Source: CAWHJN01 sp963829705 (GTDB lineage Bacteria > Bacteroidota > Rhodothermia > Rhodothermales > BA12). Taken from it: a DNA stretch of 64,000 nucleotides. The stretch covers positions 806,001 through 870,000 of the forward strand of contig CAWHJN010000001.1 in NCBI GenBank assembly GCA_963829705.1. Direction: 5' to 3'. The notes beneath the pieces are model-generated. The model saw only the letters and a program-made list of their open reading frames with translations, had not been told where the DNA came from and did no database searches. This document shows positions 35,756 to 44,297 of the stretch, piece by piece (the first letter of the stretch is position 1; each line of letters begins with the position of its first letter). The position numbers and the translations under genes were made by a program.

Positions 35756-37153
35756 ATGAGCAACGAACTGACGCCGCGCCAGATCGTGGCGGAGCTTGAC
35801 ACCTACATCATCGGGCAGAACGACGCCAAGAAGAGCGTCGCCATCGCCCTGCGCAACCGCTGGCGGCGGCAGAACGCGCCGGAGGACATGCGGATGGAGA
35901 TCATGCCCAACAACATCATCATGATCGGCCCGACGGGTGTGGGCAAGACCGAGATCGCGCGGCGGCTGGCGCGGCTGGCCAACGCGCCGTTCCTCAAGGT
36001 CGAAGCCACCAAGTTCACCGAGGTCGGCTACGTGGGCCGCGATGTGGACGCTATGATCCGCGACCTCACCGACATCGCCGTGAACCTCGTCCGCGACGAG
36101 CAGCGCGAGGAAGTGCAAGACCGCGCCCGCGACCTCGCCGAGGAGCGCGTGCTGGATCTGCTCCTGCCGTCGTCGGCGAACACGTCCACCCAGCGCGTGC
36201 CCGCGATCACCGGGCCGGGCTTCACGATCCCCTCGCCCGGCGACGACGACGAGCGGACGACGGAAGACCGCACGCGCGCCAAGTTCCGCGACAAGCTGCG
36301 CGCCGGTGAACTCGATGACCGCGAGGTCGAGATCGAAGTCTCGAACGACAGCACGCAGATGATGCAGGTCTTCGGGCCACTCGGCATCGAGGAGATGGGC
36401 GTCAATTTGCAGGAGATGTTCGGCAACCTGGGTGGACGCAAGCGCAAAAAGCGCCGTGTGCCCATCCGCGAGGCGCTCGACTTGCTGACGAAAGAGGAAG
36501 CCGGTCGGCTCATCGACATGGACCGGGTGACGAAAGAAGCCGTGCTGCGCGTCGAGCAGTCGGGCATCGTCTTCATCGACGAGATCGACAAAGTCGCCGT
36601 GCGCTCGGGCAAAGGCCAGGGCGGACCCGACGTGTCGCGTGAGGGCGTGCAGCGCGACCTCCTCCCCATCGTCGAGGGCTCGAATGTGACGACGAAACAC
36701 GGGATGGTCAAGACCGACCACATCCTGTTCATCGCCTCGGGCGCGTTCCACGTCGCCAAGCCGTCGGATCTGATTCCCGAACTGCAGGGCCGCTTCCCCA
36801 TCCGCGTCGAGTTGCAGAGCCTGACGGTGGATGATTTCTTCAAGATCCTGACGCAGCCCAAGAATGCGCTGTTGAAGCAGTACGCCGCGCTTTTGCGGTC
36901 GGAGGGCGTCGAGCTTTCGTTTACCGATGATGCCGTGCGCGAGGTGGCGCAGATCGCCGCCGAGGTCAACGCCGAGGTCGAGAACATCGGCGCGCGCCGT
37001 CTCCACACCATCCTGACGACGCTGCTCGAGAAGATCCTCTTCGACGTGCCCGACGTCATCGAGCGCGACCACATCGAGATCACGGCGCAGGACGTGCGCG
37101 ACCGCCTGAGCGACATCGTGCAGAACCGCGACCTGAGCCAGTACATTTTGTGA
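35756..37153 (+). CDS. hslU: ATP-dependent protease ATPase subunit HslU
   Basis: A 465-residue AAA+ unfoldase that feeds substrates to HslV. It opens with ELTPRQIVAELDTYIIGQ. Walker A GPTGVGKTE is near residue 60, and the pore-region sequence KFTEVGYVGRDV follows. An I-domain spans about residues 110-245, and Walker B VFIDEIDK is near 276. Sensor regions RFPIRVEL and the C-terminal domain follow, ending SQYIL, the tail that docks into HslV. The ATG at 35756 is the family start, although the frame opens at 35708. The separation from hslV by an unrelated gene is unusual. Confidence 0.95.
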   Translation: MSNELTPRQIVAELDTYIIGQNDAKKSVAIALRNRWRRQNAPEDMRMEIMPNNIIMIGPTGVGKTEIARRLARLANAPFLKVEATKFTEVGYVGRDVDAMIRDLTDIAVNLVRDEQREEVQDRARDLAEERVLDLLLPSSANTSTQRVPAITGPGFTIPSPGDDDERTTEDRTRAKFRDKLRAGELDDREVEIEVSNDSTQMMQVFGPLGIEEMGVNLQEMFGNLGGRKRKKRRVPIREALDLLTKEEAGRLIDMDRVTKEAVLRVEQSGIVFIDEIDKVAVRSGKGQGGPDVSREGVQRDLLPIVEGSNVTTKHGMVKTDHILFIASGAFHVAKPSDLIPELQGRFPIRVELQSLTVDDFFKILTQPKNALLKQYAALLRSEGVELSFTDDAVREVAQIAAEVNAEVENIGARRLHTILTTLLEKILFDVPDVIERDHIEITAQDVRDRLSDIVQNRDLSQYIL

Positions 37154-37156
37154 GCG

Positions 37157-37232
37157 ATGGGTCAGTGGATGTTTGAAGGGGGCGCTCCTGACCGCCCATG
37201 ACCCACGGCGCCCCTCCCATGCCTCCCTCTCC
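37157..37232 (+). repeat. Interspersed intergenic element (copy upstream of GNAT-like gene)
   Basis: It contains TGGGTCA (37158-37164) / TGACCCA (37199-37205) and GGGGCGC (37179-37185) / GCGCCCC (37208-37214) pairs. A CCTCCCATGCCTCCCTCTCC-type pyrimidine tract then runs to the next ATG. Confidence 0.45.
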
Positions 37233-38186
37233 ATGCCCGACGCCGCCTTTCTCGACCCGCGCAGCACGGCGGACAGGGCAGCGTGGCAGAGTCTGTGGCA
37301 GCGGGCGGACAACCGGACGCCGTTCACGCATCTCGCGTTCGTCGAGGCCATCGCCGAGGCGACGAACCGGCGTCCGTGGCTGGCGGTGGTGGAGGACGGC
37401 GGGCGGCTCGCGGCGGGTGCTGTGCTTTTTTCCTCGCCGCGGAGCACGTGGCTCGCCGCTCCGGCCCCGCTGACGCGCTACACCGGCGTGCTGCTCGATC
37501 CGCCTGTCGAGGAAAAACACGTGGCCGGTCGGCAGACGGCGCTGGACGCGCTGCTGAAGCACCTCGCCCGGCACTTCCTCGTGGCTGCCCTCACGCTCGC
37601 CCCCGACCTCACCGACGCGCGCCCGTTCCAGTGGGCGGGCTTCGCGTGCGCGCCACGCTACACCTACCGCCTCGACGCCGCAGCGCCCTACACGCTCAAC
37701 CGCTGGATGCGCCGTCAGCTTCGGGAAGCTGACGCCTACACGCTGCACGCCGCCGACCCCGACGATGCCACGTGGCTGCGCCTCGTCGACCGGCAGTACG
37801 CCGAGCGGGGCCAGTCGCCTCCGCTCGACACGGGCGCGCACCGGCGGTTGCTCGGCACCCTCCACGCGCACGAGCAGGTAGAGATGCACGCCCTCCGCGA
37901 CGCCACGGGGGAGTTGGTGGGGGCCGTCACCGCGCTGGTGGACGACCGCGCCGCGTACCTGTGGACGGGCGGCAGCGTGCCCGGCCCCGCCATGCTGATC
38001 CTGCTCCACCGGGTTATCGAAGCCGCCCGCGCGCAGGGGCGTTCGGTGGATCTCCTCGGGGCCAACGTGGCGTCGATTGCGCTTTTCAAGGCGCATTTCC
38101 ACGCCGACCTGACCCTGCACTTCCACGCGGCCTACTACCGCAACCGCCTGCTGCGCGCCGTGGATGCGCTCCACCCGCTCGTCTGA
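37233..38186 (+). CDS. GNAT/FemAB-like acyltransferase
   Basis: A 317-residue cytoplasmic protein resembling the Acetyltransf_6 / FemAB-like group found in polysaccharide and cell-wall clusters. The pattern NRTPFTHLAFVEAIAEA near the start, LxPDLTDARPFQWAGF mid-way, and a second GNAT half (MHALRDATGELVGAVTALVDDRAAYLWTGG, then ILLHRVIEAARAQGRSVDLLGANVASIALFKAHF) are typical of such proteins (FemAB-type N-acyltransferases and BioF2-like). Its stop overlaps the start of the flippase gene (TGATG), so the two are translationally coupled. It may add an acyl or amino-acyl group to an envelope glycan. The substrate is unknown. Confidence 0.65.
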   Translation: MPDAAFLDPRSTADRAAWQSLWQRADNRTPFTHLAFVEAIAEATNRRPWLAVVEDGGRLAAGAVLFSSPRSTWLAAPAPLTRYTGVLLDPPVEEKHVAGRQTALDALLKHLARHFLVAALTLAPDLTDARPFQWAGFACAPRYTYRLDAAAPYTLNRWMRRQLREADAYTLHAADPDDATWLRLVDRQYAERGQSPPLDTGAHRRLLGTLHAHEQVEMHALRDATGELVGAVTALVDDRAAYLWTGGSVPGPAMLILLHRVIEAARAQGRSVDLLGANVASIALFKAHFHADLTLHFHAAYYRNRLLRAVDALHPLV

Positions 38187-39619
38187 TGCGCCTGTCTTCC
38201 ACCCGCACCGGCGAGCCGCGCGCTCCGCTCCGCACGTCGGCGTCGCTGCTGACGGGAAGCACGGTCGCCGCGCTCGTGGCCTACGCCGCGCAGCCGCTGC
38301 TGAGCCGGCTGTACGCCCCCGAGGCCTTCGGCGTCGCCGACGTGTTCGCGGCTATCGTGGCCGTCGTCACGCCCGTTGGCTCGCTGCGCTACGACGACGC
38401 GTTGATGCTGCCCGAGCGCGACGCCGACGCCGTGCAACTCGTCTGGCTTGCGGCCCTGCTGACGCTGATGCTGGCCGTGGTTCTGCTGGTCGTGCCGTTT
38501 CTTCCGGTCGCACAGGAAGTGTCGTTCCGGCCCTACCTGTGGCTGCTCGCGCCCGCGCTGCTCATCCTGCGCTTCGGGCGCCTCAGCGAGATGTGGCTGA
38601 CGCGCACCGAGCGCTTCGGCCCCCTCGCCGTCAGCCCTGCCGCCCGCAGCGGCACCACGACGCTGTGGCGGCTCGCGGGCGGGCTGCCCGCCTTCGGCGC
38701 GACGCCCGGCGGACTCATCTACGGCTTCATCGCAGGCAACCTCGCCGCCCTCGGCATCCAGAGCGCCCGCCTGCGCCCGTTCACGACGCGCCCGAACTGG
38801 GGTGAGATGCTGCGCCTCGGGTGGCGCTACCGCCGCTTCGCGCTGCTCACGACGCCCTCCGTGCTGCTCAACAATCTCACGAGTCGGCTGCCGGTGTTCG
38901 TGCTGGCGTGGGCGTTTTCCGAAGCCGTGGTGGGGCTGTTCGGCCGGGTGCTGCTGGCGCTGTCTGTCCCGCTCTCGCTCGTCGGCGGGGCGCTGGGGCG
39001 CGTGTTTCTGCCCGAGGCCATCGCCGCACGGCGGGGCGGCACGCTGGCGCACGTGGCGCGACGCTTCCACGACCGCCTCGCGTGGCTGGGCGTGTACCCG
39101 ACCGTCGCACTCGTCGTGGCCGGGCCGGATCTGTTCGCCTTCGTCTTTGGCGAGCCGTGGCGCGCGGCGGGCGTCTACGCACGCTGGGTGAGCCCGTGGC
39201 TGCTGCTCTCCAGCATCGGCGGCCCCTTCACCGCGCTGTTCGACGTGGCCGAGAAGCACCGCCACGACGCACTGACGAGCGTGGTGCAATTCGTCCTCCT
39301 CGCTGCCGGACTGTACGCGGGCGTGCAGAGTGACGCTCCACTCCTCACCGTCGCCTGCGTGGGCCTCGCGGGGGTCGCCGGACGCGCGTTCCAGCTCATC
39401 ACGCTGTGGCGCATCAGCGGTCAGGCCACGCGCACGCTCCCCGGCCGCTACGCCCGCCCGCTCGTCGCCACGGTTCCGGGCGTGCTATTGATGGCCGGGG
39501 CGATGTTTTTCGCGCCTTCGTGGCCCGTCTTCGCCGCCGCCCTGCTGGGCGCGGCGCCGTACTACGCGCTCGCGTGGCGACGTGAAAAGCGGCAAAACAG
39601 AGCGGGGCCGCCTCGGTAG
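38186..39619 (+). CDS. Polysaccharide flippase (Wzx/RfbX-like)
   Basis: A 477-residue polytopic membrane protein with about 12-14 hydrophobic helices. It begins with the family pattern LLTGSTVAALVAYAAQPLLSRLY followed by PEAFGVADVFAAIVAVV, diagnostic of oligosaccharide flippases of the MATE-like fold. It would move lipid-linked repeat units to the outer face of the inner membrane. The ATG shares a base with the TGA of the GNAT-like gene. No glycosyltransferase genes flank it, so the polymer it serves is unidentified. It is separated from the convergent bacilliredoxin gene by a GC-rich hairpin. Confidence 0.85.
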   Translation: MRLSSTRTGEPRAPLRTSASLLTGSTVAALVAYAAQPLLSRLYAPEAFGVADVFAAIVAVVTPVGSLRYDDALMLPERDADAVQLVWLAALLTLMLAVVLLVVPFLPVAQEVSFRPYLWLLAPALLILRFGRLSEMWLTRTERFGPLAVSPAARSGTTTLWRLAGGLPAFGATPGGLIYGFIAGNLAALGIQSARLRPFTTRPNWGEMLRLGWRYRRFALLTTPSVLLNNLTSRLPVFVLAWAFSEAVVGLFGRVLLALSVPLSLVGGALGRVFLPEAIAARRGGTLAHVARRFHDRLAWLGVYPTVALVVAGPDLFAFVFGEPWRAAGVYARWVSPWLLLSSIGGPFTALFDVAEKHRHDALTSVVQFVLLAAGLYAGVQSDAPLLTVACVGLAGVAGRAFQLITLWRISGQATRTLPGRYARPLVATVPGVLLMAGAMFFAPSWPVFAAALLGAAPYYALAWRREKRQNRAGPPR

Positions 39620-39633
39620 AAGCAGCCCCGCTC
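39600..39633. terminator. GC-rich hairpin at flippase 3' end
   Basis: A 9-bp stem GAGCGGGGC / GCCCCGCTC (39600-39608, 39625-39633) spans the stop codon of the flippase gene, between two convergent genes. There is no T-run, so the terminator role is tentative. Confidence 0.35.
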
Positions 39634-39657
39634 GGCCTCGAAAACACAGATCGTCGC

Positions 39658-40167
39658 TTACAAAATCGACTTGAAGGTGGACGGCAGCGACGCGGGTGCG
39701 CGCTCCTCCACGTCGGGGCGCTCGGTGCCACCGGTCGCAGGCGCGTCGGAGCAGAACTTCGCGTAGGCTCCGGCCAGGTCGGTCGCGATAGCCGATGCGC
39801 TGCGGCCCTCGATGTGGCGGCGCTCGATGACATATGCGGGCTCACCGTCCTTGAGGATCGCCATGAACGGCGACGACGGCGGGATGCCCGCGAGGTGCTC
39901 GCGCATCCGCGCGGTGGCGTCGAGGTCCTGCCCGGCGAACACCGTCACCATGCGGTCGGGTGCGTGCGGACTCTGCGAGGCCATCGCCACCGCCGGGCGG
40001 GCGTTGGCCGCCGCGCAGCCGCACACCGAGTTGATGACGACGAGGGCGGTACCCTCGCGGGCGCTATCGAAAAAGGCGTCCACGTCGGCTGCCGTGCGGA
40101 GTTCTTCCACGCCGAGGCGCGTCAGCTCGTGCCGCATGGGCGCGACGAGGGGTTCAGGGTATGGCAT
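39658..40167 (-). CDS. Bacilliredoxin, BrxA/BrxB (YphP/YqiW) family
   Basis: A 169-residue thioredoxin-like protein. The family signature is the CGC redox motif (Cys49-Gly-Cys51) in VINSVCGCAAANARP. Further matches are MREHLAGIPPSSPFMAI and the REHIEGR-like RRHIEGRSA. Characterised bacilliredoxins remove bacillithiol from proteins after oxidative stress, so this suggests bacillithiol use. A ~20-residue tail with SDAPATGGTERP extends beyond the usual end. The frame is open to 40257, but MPYPEPLVAPMR at 40167 is the conserved start. Confidence 0.92.
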   Translation of the reverse strand: MPYPEPLVAPMRHELTRLGVEELRTAADVDAFFDSAREGTALVVINSVCGCAAANARPAVAMASQSPHAPDRMVTVFAGQDLDATARMREHLAGIPPSSPFMAILKDGEPAYVIERRHIEGRSASAIATDLAGAYAKFCSDAPATGGTERPDVEERAPASLPSTFKSIL

Positions 40168-40275
40168 GATACAGTCGAGGGATGGCGTGAAAGGGCTGTG
40201 CAGTGCGAAGGCACCAGCGTCGATGCATCCGCACAACCTGAACGGGCCCTCTGCCACACGGATCCTCCCGCTCCG

Positions 40276-40614
40276 CTACGACCGGCGCGGCAATCCGCGA
40301 AGATCGTGCTGAAGATCGCCGCGCTCCAGCGTCCAGTTTTCCAGATCGATCTGCGGCTGCACGGCCTCCGACGCCTGCCGGCGGATCTCGTCGAGGCGCT
40401 CGCGCATCTCGTCGCCCAGCCGGGCGATCTGGTCCTCGATCCGGTCGAACCCGTCGTGCAACTCCCGCTGCTGCTCGCGCAGCCACATCGACGACTCGCG
40501 GGCGCGCTGCTGCACGTCACGCCTGAACGCGCCGCCCTTCTGCGTGGTGAGGTAGTACGCAAAGGCACCGGCCGCGAGCGCAGCGGCACCACCTACGAGG
40601 ATGGAAATACGCAT
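40276..40614 (-). CDS. Small membrane-anchored coiled-coil protein (YtxH-like)
   Basis: A 112-residue protein with one N-terminal transmembrane segment (ILVGGAAALAAGAFAYYL) and a long charged helix rich in Arg, Glu and Gln (about 30-90, RDVQQRARESSMWLREQQRELHDG...). This is the look of YtxH/gas-vesicle-like stress proteins, but the match is weak and function is unknown. It is upstream of and on the same strand as the bacilliredoxin gene (108-bp gap to its start), so the pair may share a transcript. Confidence 0.6.
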   Translation of the reverse strand: MRISILVGGAAALAAGAFAYYLTTQKGGAFRRDVQQRARESSMWLREQQRELHDGFDRIEDQIARLGDEMRERLDEIRRQASEAVQPQIDLENWTLERGDLQHDLRGLPRRS

Positions 40615-40687
40615 GATAGAGGGAGATTAGCCGCGTCCCCTTCGCCAAGATGCGACGGGGATGGTGCGCCGGGTGACGAAATGACGT

Positions 40688-40695
40688 TACCTTTG
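40688..40695 (+). promoter_or_regulatory. Perfect -7 promoter box for NlpC/P60 gene
   Basis: TACCTTTG fits the Bacteroidota consensus TAnnTTTG exactly and is followed by an unusually AT-rich stretch (TTCAAGTATATCAAAACACA). No clear -33 TTTG lies 19-21 bp upstream. The predicted leader is about 65 nt. Confidence 0.45.
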
Positions 40696-40766
40696 CCAGC
40701 TTCAAGTATATCAAAACACATGCCTCGCCGGTTAAGGAATCTCCCTGTCCCGGCGATGTGTGTGGT

Positions 40767-41438
40767 ATGACGATGAAGCTTTTCGCATTGCTGACCCTGC
40801 TGGCGCTCACACTCGCGGCCTCCCCCGCCGCCGGTCAGGGCCTCGACGAAACCCTCGCCGCCACGCGCGCGCTCCCCGGCGAAGCCGACACCCCGGAGGT
40901 GATGGTGCCGCTCGTGGACCTCGACGTGGCGGCGCGCCTGCGCGACGAAGCCCGCGACTGGGATGGGACGCGCTACCGTTACGGCGGCGACTCGCGCGCC
41001 GGCATCGACTGCTCGGCACTCATGCGGCGCTGGTTCAGCGACCTCTTCGACGAGGCGCTGCCGCGCACGGCCGACGAGCAGTTCGACCGGGGCACGTCTG
41101 TCGAGCGCGCCGAGTTGCGCCCGGGCGACCTCGTGTTCTTCGGCTCGCGCCGCGGCATCAACCACGTCGGCGTGTTCGTGGGCGACGGCGAGTTCGCCCA
41201 CGCTTCGCGCTCGGCAGGCGTCACCGTATCGCGGCTGAACGAGGCCTACTGGAAGGCCCGTTACCGCGGCGCCCGGCGCGTGCTGGGTCTCTCGGGCCTG
41301 GGACAGCAACTGCCGCCGGTCGAGACGGTGGTGGCCGCCACCGAGGTGCCAGTGCGTCAGGCCGCCGCGCCGACGTTCACGCGCGCCTCGGCACGCGGCG
41401 CGCGTGCGCTGCCCGCTACACGGCGCACGGGCTGGTGA
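40767..41438 (+). CDS. NlpC/P60 family cell-wall hydrolase
   Basis: A 223-residue secreted peptidase likely to cut gamma-D-Glu/diamino-acid bonds in peptidoglycan stem peptides. The signal peptide is FALLTLLALTLAASPAAG-Q. The papain-like catalytic set is visible: Cys82 in GIDCSALMRRWF, His133 in NHVGVFVGDGEF, and a second His145 in FAHAS. Unusually, the catalytic domain is followed by a ~50-residue Pro/Ala/Arg-rich tail of low complexity. The start at 40767 (MTMKLF) was chosen over an upstream GTG because it puts the basic start next to the hydrophobic core. Confidence 0.88.
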   Translation: MTMKLFALLTLLALTLAASPAAGQGLDETLAATRALPGEADTPEVMVPLVDLDVAARLRDEARDWDGTRYRYGGDSRAGIDCSALMRRWFSDLFDEALPRTADEQFDRGTSVERAELRPGDLVFFGSRRGINHVGVFVGDGEFAHASRSAGVTVSRLNEAYWKARYRGARRVLGLSGLGQQLPPVETVVAATEVPVRQAAAPTFTRASARGARALPATRRTGW

Positions 41439-41574
41439 CGGGATCCTACCCCGCCGACCCGCGTTGAGCCGTGCCTGTGCGGGCACCGGTTATCCGCCCG
41501 CCTCAACCCTGATCGCCGCAGCCTCTGAAGGCCGTGGCGTTCTCTTTTTGTATCGCCCTATTCCGACCGAGCAT

Positions 41575-42048
41575 ATGTCGAGCAACGTATACCTGACGCC
41601 GGAAGCGCTGGAGGCGCTCAAGCAAGAGCTTCAGTTTCTGCGTACCAAAGAGCGCTCCCGCATCGCCGGCGAGATCGCCGAGGCGCGCGCACAGGGCGAC
41701 CTGTCGGAGAATGCCGAGTACGACGCCGCCAAAGAGGCGCAGGGGCACCTCGAAGCGCGCATCGCGCAGATGGAAACGACCGTCGCCAACGCCCGCATCG
41801 TCGACGAGAAGCAGATCGACACGTCTAAGGCCTTCATCCTCTCCAACGTCAAGGTGAAGAACGACGCCAACGGCATGGAGCAGACCTTCACGCTCGTCGC
41901 GCAGCAGGAAGCCGACATTACTAAAGGCAAGATCTCCGTCACCAGCCCCATCGGTAAGGGCCTGCTGGGCAAGAGCGTCGGCGACGTGGTGGAGGTGAAG
42001 GTGCCGACGGGCAAGATCAAGCTCAAGGTGCTCGACATCTCGCGGTGA
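41575..42048 (+). CDS. greA: Transcription elongation factor GreA
   Basis: A 157-residue secondary-channel factor that stimulates RNA polymerase to cleave backtracked RNA. The N-terminal coiled coil carries YLTPEALEALKQELQFL and the acidic tip GDLSENAEYDAAKEAQ. The C-terminal FKBP-like domain has SNVKVKNDANG and ISVTSPIGKGLLGKSVGDVVEVKVP. The frame is open from 41404, but the family start is the ATG at 41575. mtgA follows after 4 bp, implying one operon. Confidence 0.95.
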   Translation: MSSNVYLTPEALEALKQELQFLRTKERSRIAGEIAEARAQGDLSENAEYDAAKEAQGHLEARIAQMETTVANARIVDEKQIDTSKAFILSNVKVKNDANGMEQTFTLVAQQEADITKGKISVTSPIGKGLLGKSVGDVVEVKVPTGKIKLKVLDISR

Positions 42049-42052
42049 CGCG

Positions 42053-42730
42053 ATGAACACGCGCCGCCTGCTCGGGTCACTGCTGGCCGTGCCGCTGGCA
42101 TTCGCCGTGACGTACCTCGGCTGGTGCGCGCTGTGGCTCGCGGCGTACAGCGTCGTGTTGCCGCCCACGACGGGCGTGCAGACGCAGCGCCGCATCGAGG
42201 CGTGGATTTCGGGTGCAGACTACGACAAGGACTACCGGCCTGTAGCCCGTGCGCGCATCAACGCGCACCTCGCCCATGCTGTGATCGCGGCGGAGGACGG
42301 GCGTTTTTATATCCACGGCGGCATCGACTGGAAAGCGGTGCGCAAGGCTATCGAGGACAACCGGCGGCGCGGGCGCGCGTGGCGTGGTGGCTCGACGATC
42401 ACGCAGCAGCTCGTCAAAAACCTGTTCATGACGACGCGCTCTTCGCTCGCGCGCAAGGCCTTCGAGGTGCCGCTGGCCTACGCCGCCGAGATCATCCTGT
42501 CGAAGGAGCGCATCCTGACGCTCTACCTCAACGTGATCGAGTGGGGGCCGGGCGTCTACGGAGCCGAGGCGGCGGCGCAGCATCATTTCGGCACGAGCGC
42601 GAAACGCCTGTCGCGCCGCCAGTCCGCGCAACTCGCCGCCGTCATTCCCAGCCCGCGCGCCCGCACGCCACAGCGCATGGGCACCTACACGCGCACCATT
42701 GAGCGCCGGATGCGGCAGCTCGGATGGTGA
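42053..42730 (+). CDS. mtgA: Monofunctional biosynthetic peptidoglycan transglycosylase
   Basis: A 225-residue GT51 glycosyltransferase that polymerises lipid II into glycan strands. One N-terminal transmembrane helix (LLAVPLAFAVTYLGWCALWL) is followed by the catalytic block: AHAVIAAEDGRFYIHGGID (first catalytic Glu), WRGGSTITQQLVKNLFM, KAFEVPLAYAAEIILSKERILTLYLNVIEWGPGVYG (second Glu) and the RLSRRQSAQLAAVIPSP segment. No transpeptidase domain is attached. It is co-located with greA upstream and a Ddl-like ligase downstream. Confidence 0.95.
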   Translation: MNTRRLLGSLLAVPLAFAVTYLGWCALWLAAYSVVLPPTTGVQTQRRIEAWISGADYDKDYRPVARARINAHLAHAVIAAEDGRFYIHGGIDWKAVRKAIEDNRRRGRAWRGGSTITQQLVKNLFMTTRSSLARKAFEVPLAYAAEIILSKERILTLYLNVIEWGPGVYGAEAAAQHHFGTSAKRLSRRQSAQLAAVIPSPRARTPQRMGTYTRTIERRMRQLGW

Positions 42731-42902
42731 AGGAATGGGGGGAACGCGGAACGACGAAAGGGCAAGGGGCGAAGCATGTACGGAGCGGTGAAGGACAAGC
42801 CTCAGACCTGCCTTCAAACGGCATGTCTCTGCCCTGATCTTCGATTGCCGACTTCCGGATTCCTCCTTTCGACTTCCGCGTTTCCACTTCCAACTTTCCC
42901 AG

Positions 42903-43889
42903 ATGGTTTTTGCGCTCGTCTACGACGTGTTCGACGCCTTCCCGTGGCAGCCGGGCGACCCGCCCGACGCCGACGCCGAGTACGAGCCGTGGGCTACCGT
43001 CGAGGCGCTCGAAGACGCGGTGCGACGGCTGGGCCACACGCCGCTGCGCGTGGGCACGGCGCGCGACCTGCTGGCTACCCTTCCGACGCTGCGCGCCGAC
43101 GTGGCGTTGAGCATCGCCGAGGGCGCGCGCGGCATCAACCGGGAGGGCTTCGCGCCGACGCTCTTCGAGATGGCGGGCCTGCCTTTCCTCGGCTCCGACG
43201 CCCTCACGTTGTCGCTCTCGCTCGACAAGGCCTGGACCAAAGACGTCGTGCGCGCCGCGGGCATCGCCGTGCCCGAACACCGGGTCTACGCCTGTGCCGA
43301 CGCCATCCGCCCGGACGATCTGCCGCCGTTTCCGCTGTTTGTCAAGCCGCGCTTCGAAGGCTCGGCGAAGGGCATCACGGCGTCGAGCAAGGTCACGGGC
43401 GTGGAGGCGCTCGAAAAACAGGTGGCGTGGTGCGTGGAGACGTACCGGCAGGACGCGCTCGTCGAGGCGTTCGTGGAAGGCACCGAGTTCACCGTCGCCG
43501 TCGCCGGGCACCGCCCACCCCGCGCACTGCCGGTGCTGCAACGCGCCGTCGAGCGGGAGAGCGGCATCGGGCTGCACGCGCTCGAACGGCGCGGGCTCGA
43601 CGCCGCCGACTACGCCTACACGCTGGAATCCGTGCTCACGCCTGATCTCGAAGCGCGCCTGCACGCCGACGCACTGCGCGTGTTCGACGTGCTGCGCTGC
43701 CGCGACTTTGCCCGCCTCGACTTCCGCGTCGCCCCGGACGGCACGCCGTTTTTCCTGGAGATCAATCCGCTGCCGACGTTCGCACCCGACGGCACTTTCG
43801 CCATCATCGCCGAACTGCTCGGCCAGTCCTACCCCGACTTCCTCGCCGACGTACTCCACGAAGGGCTATGCCGCCTCGGCCTCGCGTGA
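42903..43889 (+). CDS. ATP-grasp ligase, D-alanine-D-alanine ligase-like
   Basis: A 328-residue ATP-grasp enzyme. The core matches Ddl: SIAEGARGINREGFAPTLFEMAGLPFLGSDALTLSLSLDKAWTK, then FPLFVKPRFEGSAKGI, EAFVEGTEFTVAV, and the metal site LDFRVAPDGTPFFLEINPLPTF. The N-terminal Ddl core is shorter, and residues usually contacting the first D-Ala are not obvious. It could be a peptide or amino-acid ligase of related type rather than the essential Ddl. Its neighbours are a zinc-ribbon protein and a lysine-aminomutase-like radical SAM enzyme, which may make its substrate. The role is inferred. Confidence 0.75.
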   Translation: MVFALVYDVFDAFPWQPGDPPDADAEYEPWATVEALEDAVRRLGHTPLRVGTARDLLATLPTLRADVALSIAEGARGINREGFAPTLFEMAGLPFLGSDALTLSLSLDKAWTKDVVRAAGIAVPEHRVYACADAIRPDDLPPFPLFVKPRFEGSAKGITASSKVTGVEALEKQVAWCVETYRQDALVEAFVEGTEFTVAVAGHRPPRALPVLQRAVERESGIGLHALERRGLDAADYAYTLESVLTPDLEARLHADALRVFDVLRCRDFARLDFRVAPDGTPFFLEINPLPTFAPDGTFAIIAELLGQSYPDFLADVLHEGLCRLGLA

Positions 43890-43995
43890 ATCGGCGGTGG
43901 ACGAGGGATACGGGCCGGGCTTCAGACGTTGGCACCGCGCCTTCCGAACCGCTTCGCTTCTCCCAGTGGACGCGTCACGGCACGTTCCTACCCCT

Positions 43996-44208
43996 ATGCC
44001 GGATTCTCCTCCCAAACCCACCTGCCGCTGCGGCCACGACCGCACTCACCCGCTCGTCCACGCCGTGCCGTCGTTCGGCCCGTTGGCGCTGCTGTGGCTG
44101 ATGGCGGGCGCGTCGGCGACGCCGAGGAAGGCGCGCTACGTCTGCCGTCGCTGCGGCCAGTCGCTGGGCGAAACCCGCAACCCTGCCGTGCTTCAAGCGC
44201 TGCGGTAA
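43996..44208 (+). CDS. Small zinc-ribbon protein
   Basis: A 70-residue protein with two Cys/His pairs that can bind zinc: CRCGHDRTH near the N-terminus and YVCRRCGQSLGE near the C-terminus, separated by a hydrophobic segment (GPLALLWLMAGASA). It lies between the ATP-grasp ligase and the KamA-like gene on the same strand (106 and 89 bp gaps). Small zinc-ribbon proteins of this kind are often nucleic-acid or protein adaptors. The family was not recognised, and coding status rests on the paired Cys motifs and reading frame. Confidence 0.55.
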   Translation: MPDSPPKPTCRCGHDRTHPLVHAVPSFGPLALLWLMAGASATPRKARYVCRRCGQSLGETRNPAVLQALR

Positions 44209-44239
44209 CCGAACACGGGGTCTCTCTCCACGCGCTCCA

Positions 44240-44297
44240 AGGGCGCAATTGAAGTTCGCCCCTGCGCCCCACTTCCGCGTTCCGAATTCCCACTTTC
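44240..44297 (+). repeat. Interspersed intergenic element (copy upstream of KamA-like gene)
   Basis: GGGCGCA (44241-44247) can pair with TGCGCCC (44263-44269). The tract ACTTCCGCGTTCCGAATTCC then follows directly and ends at the start codon of the radical SAM gene. This is the clearest example of the palindrome-plus-pyrimidine layout. Confidence 0.5.
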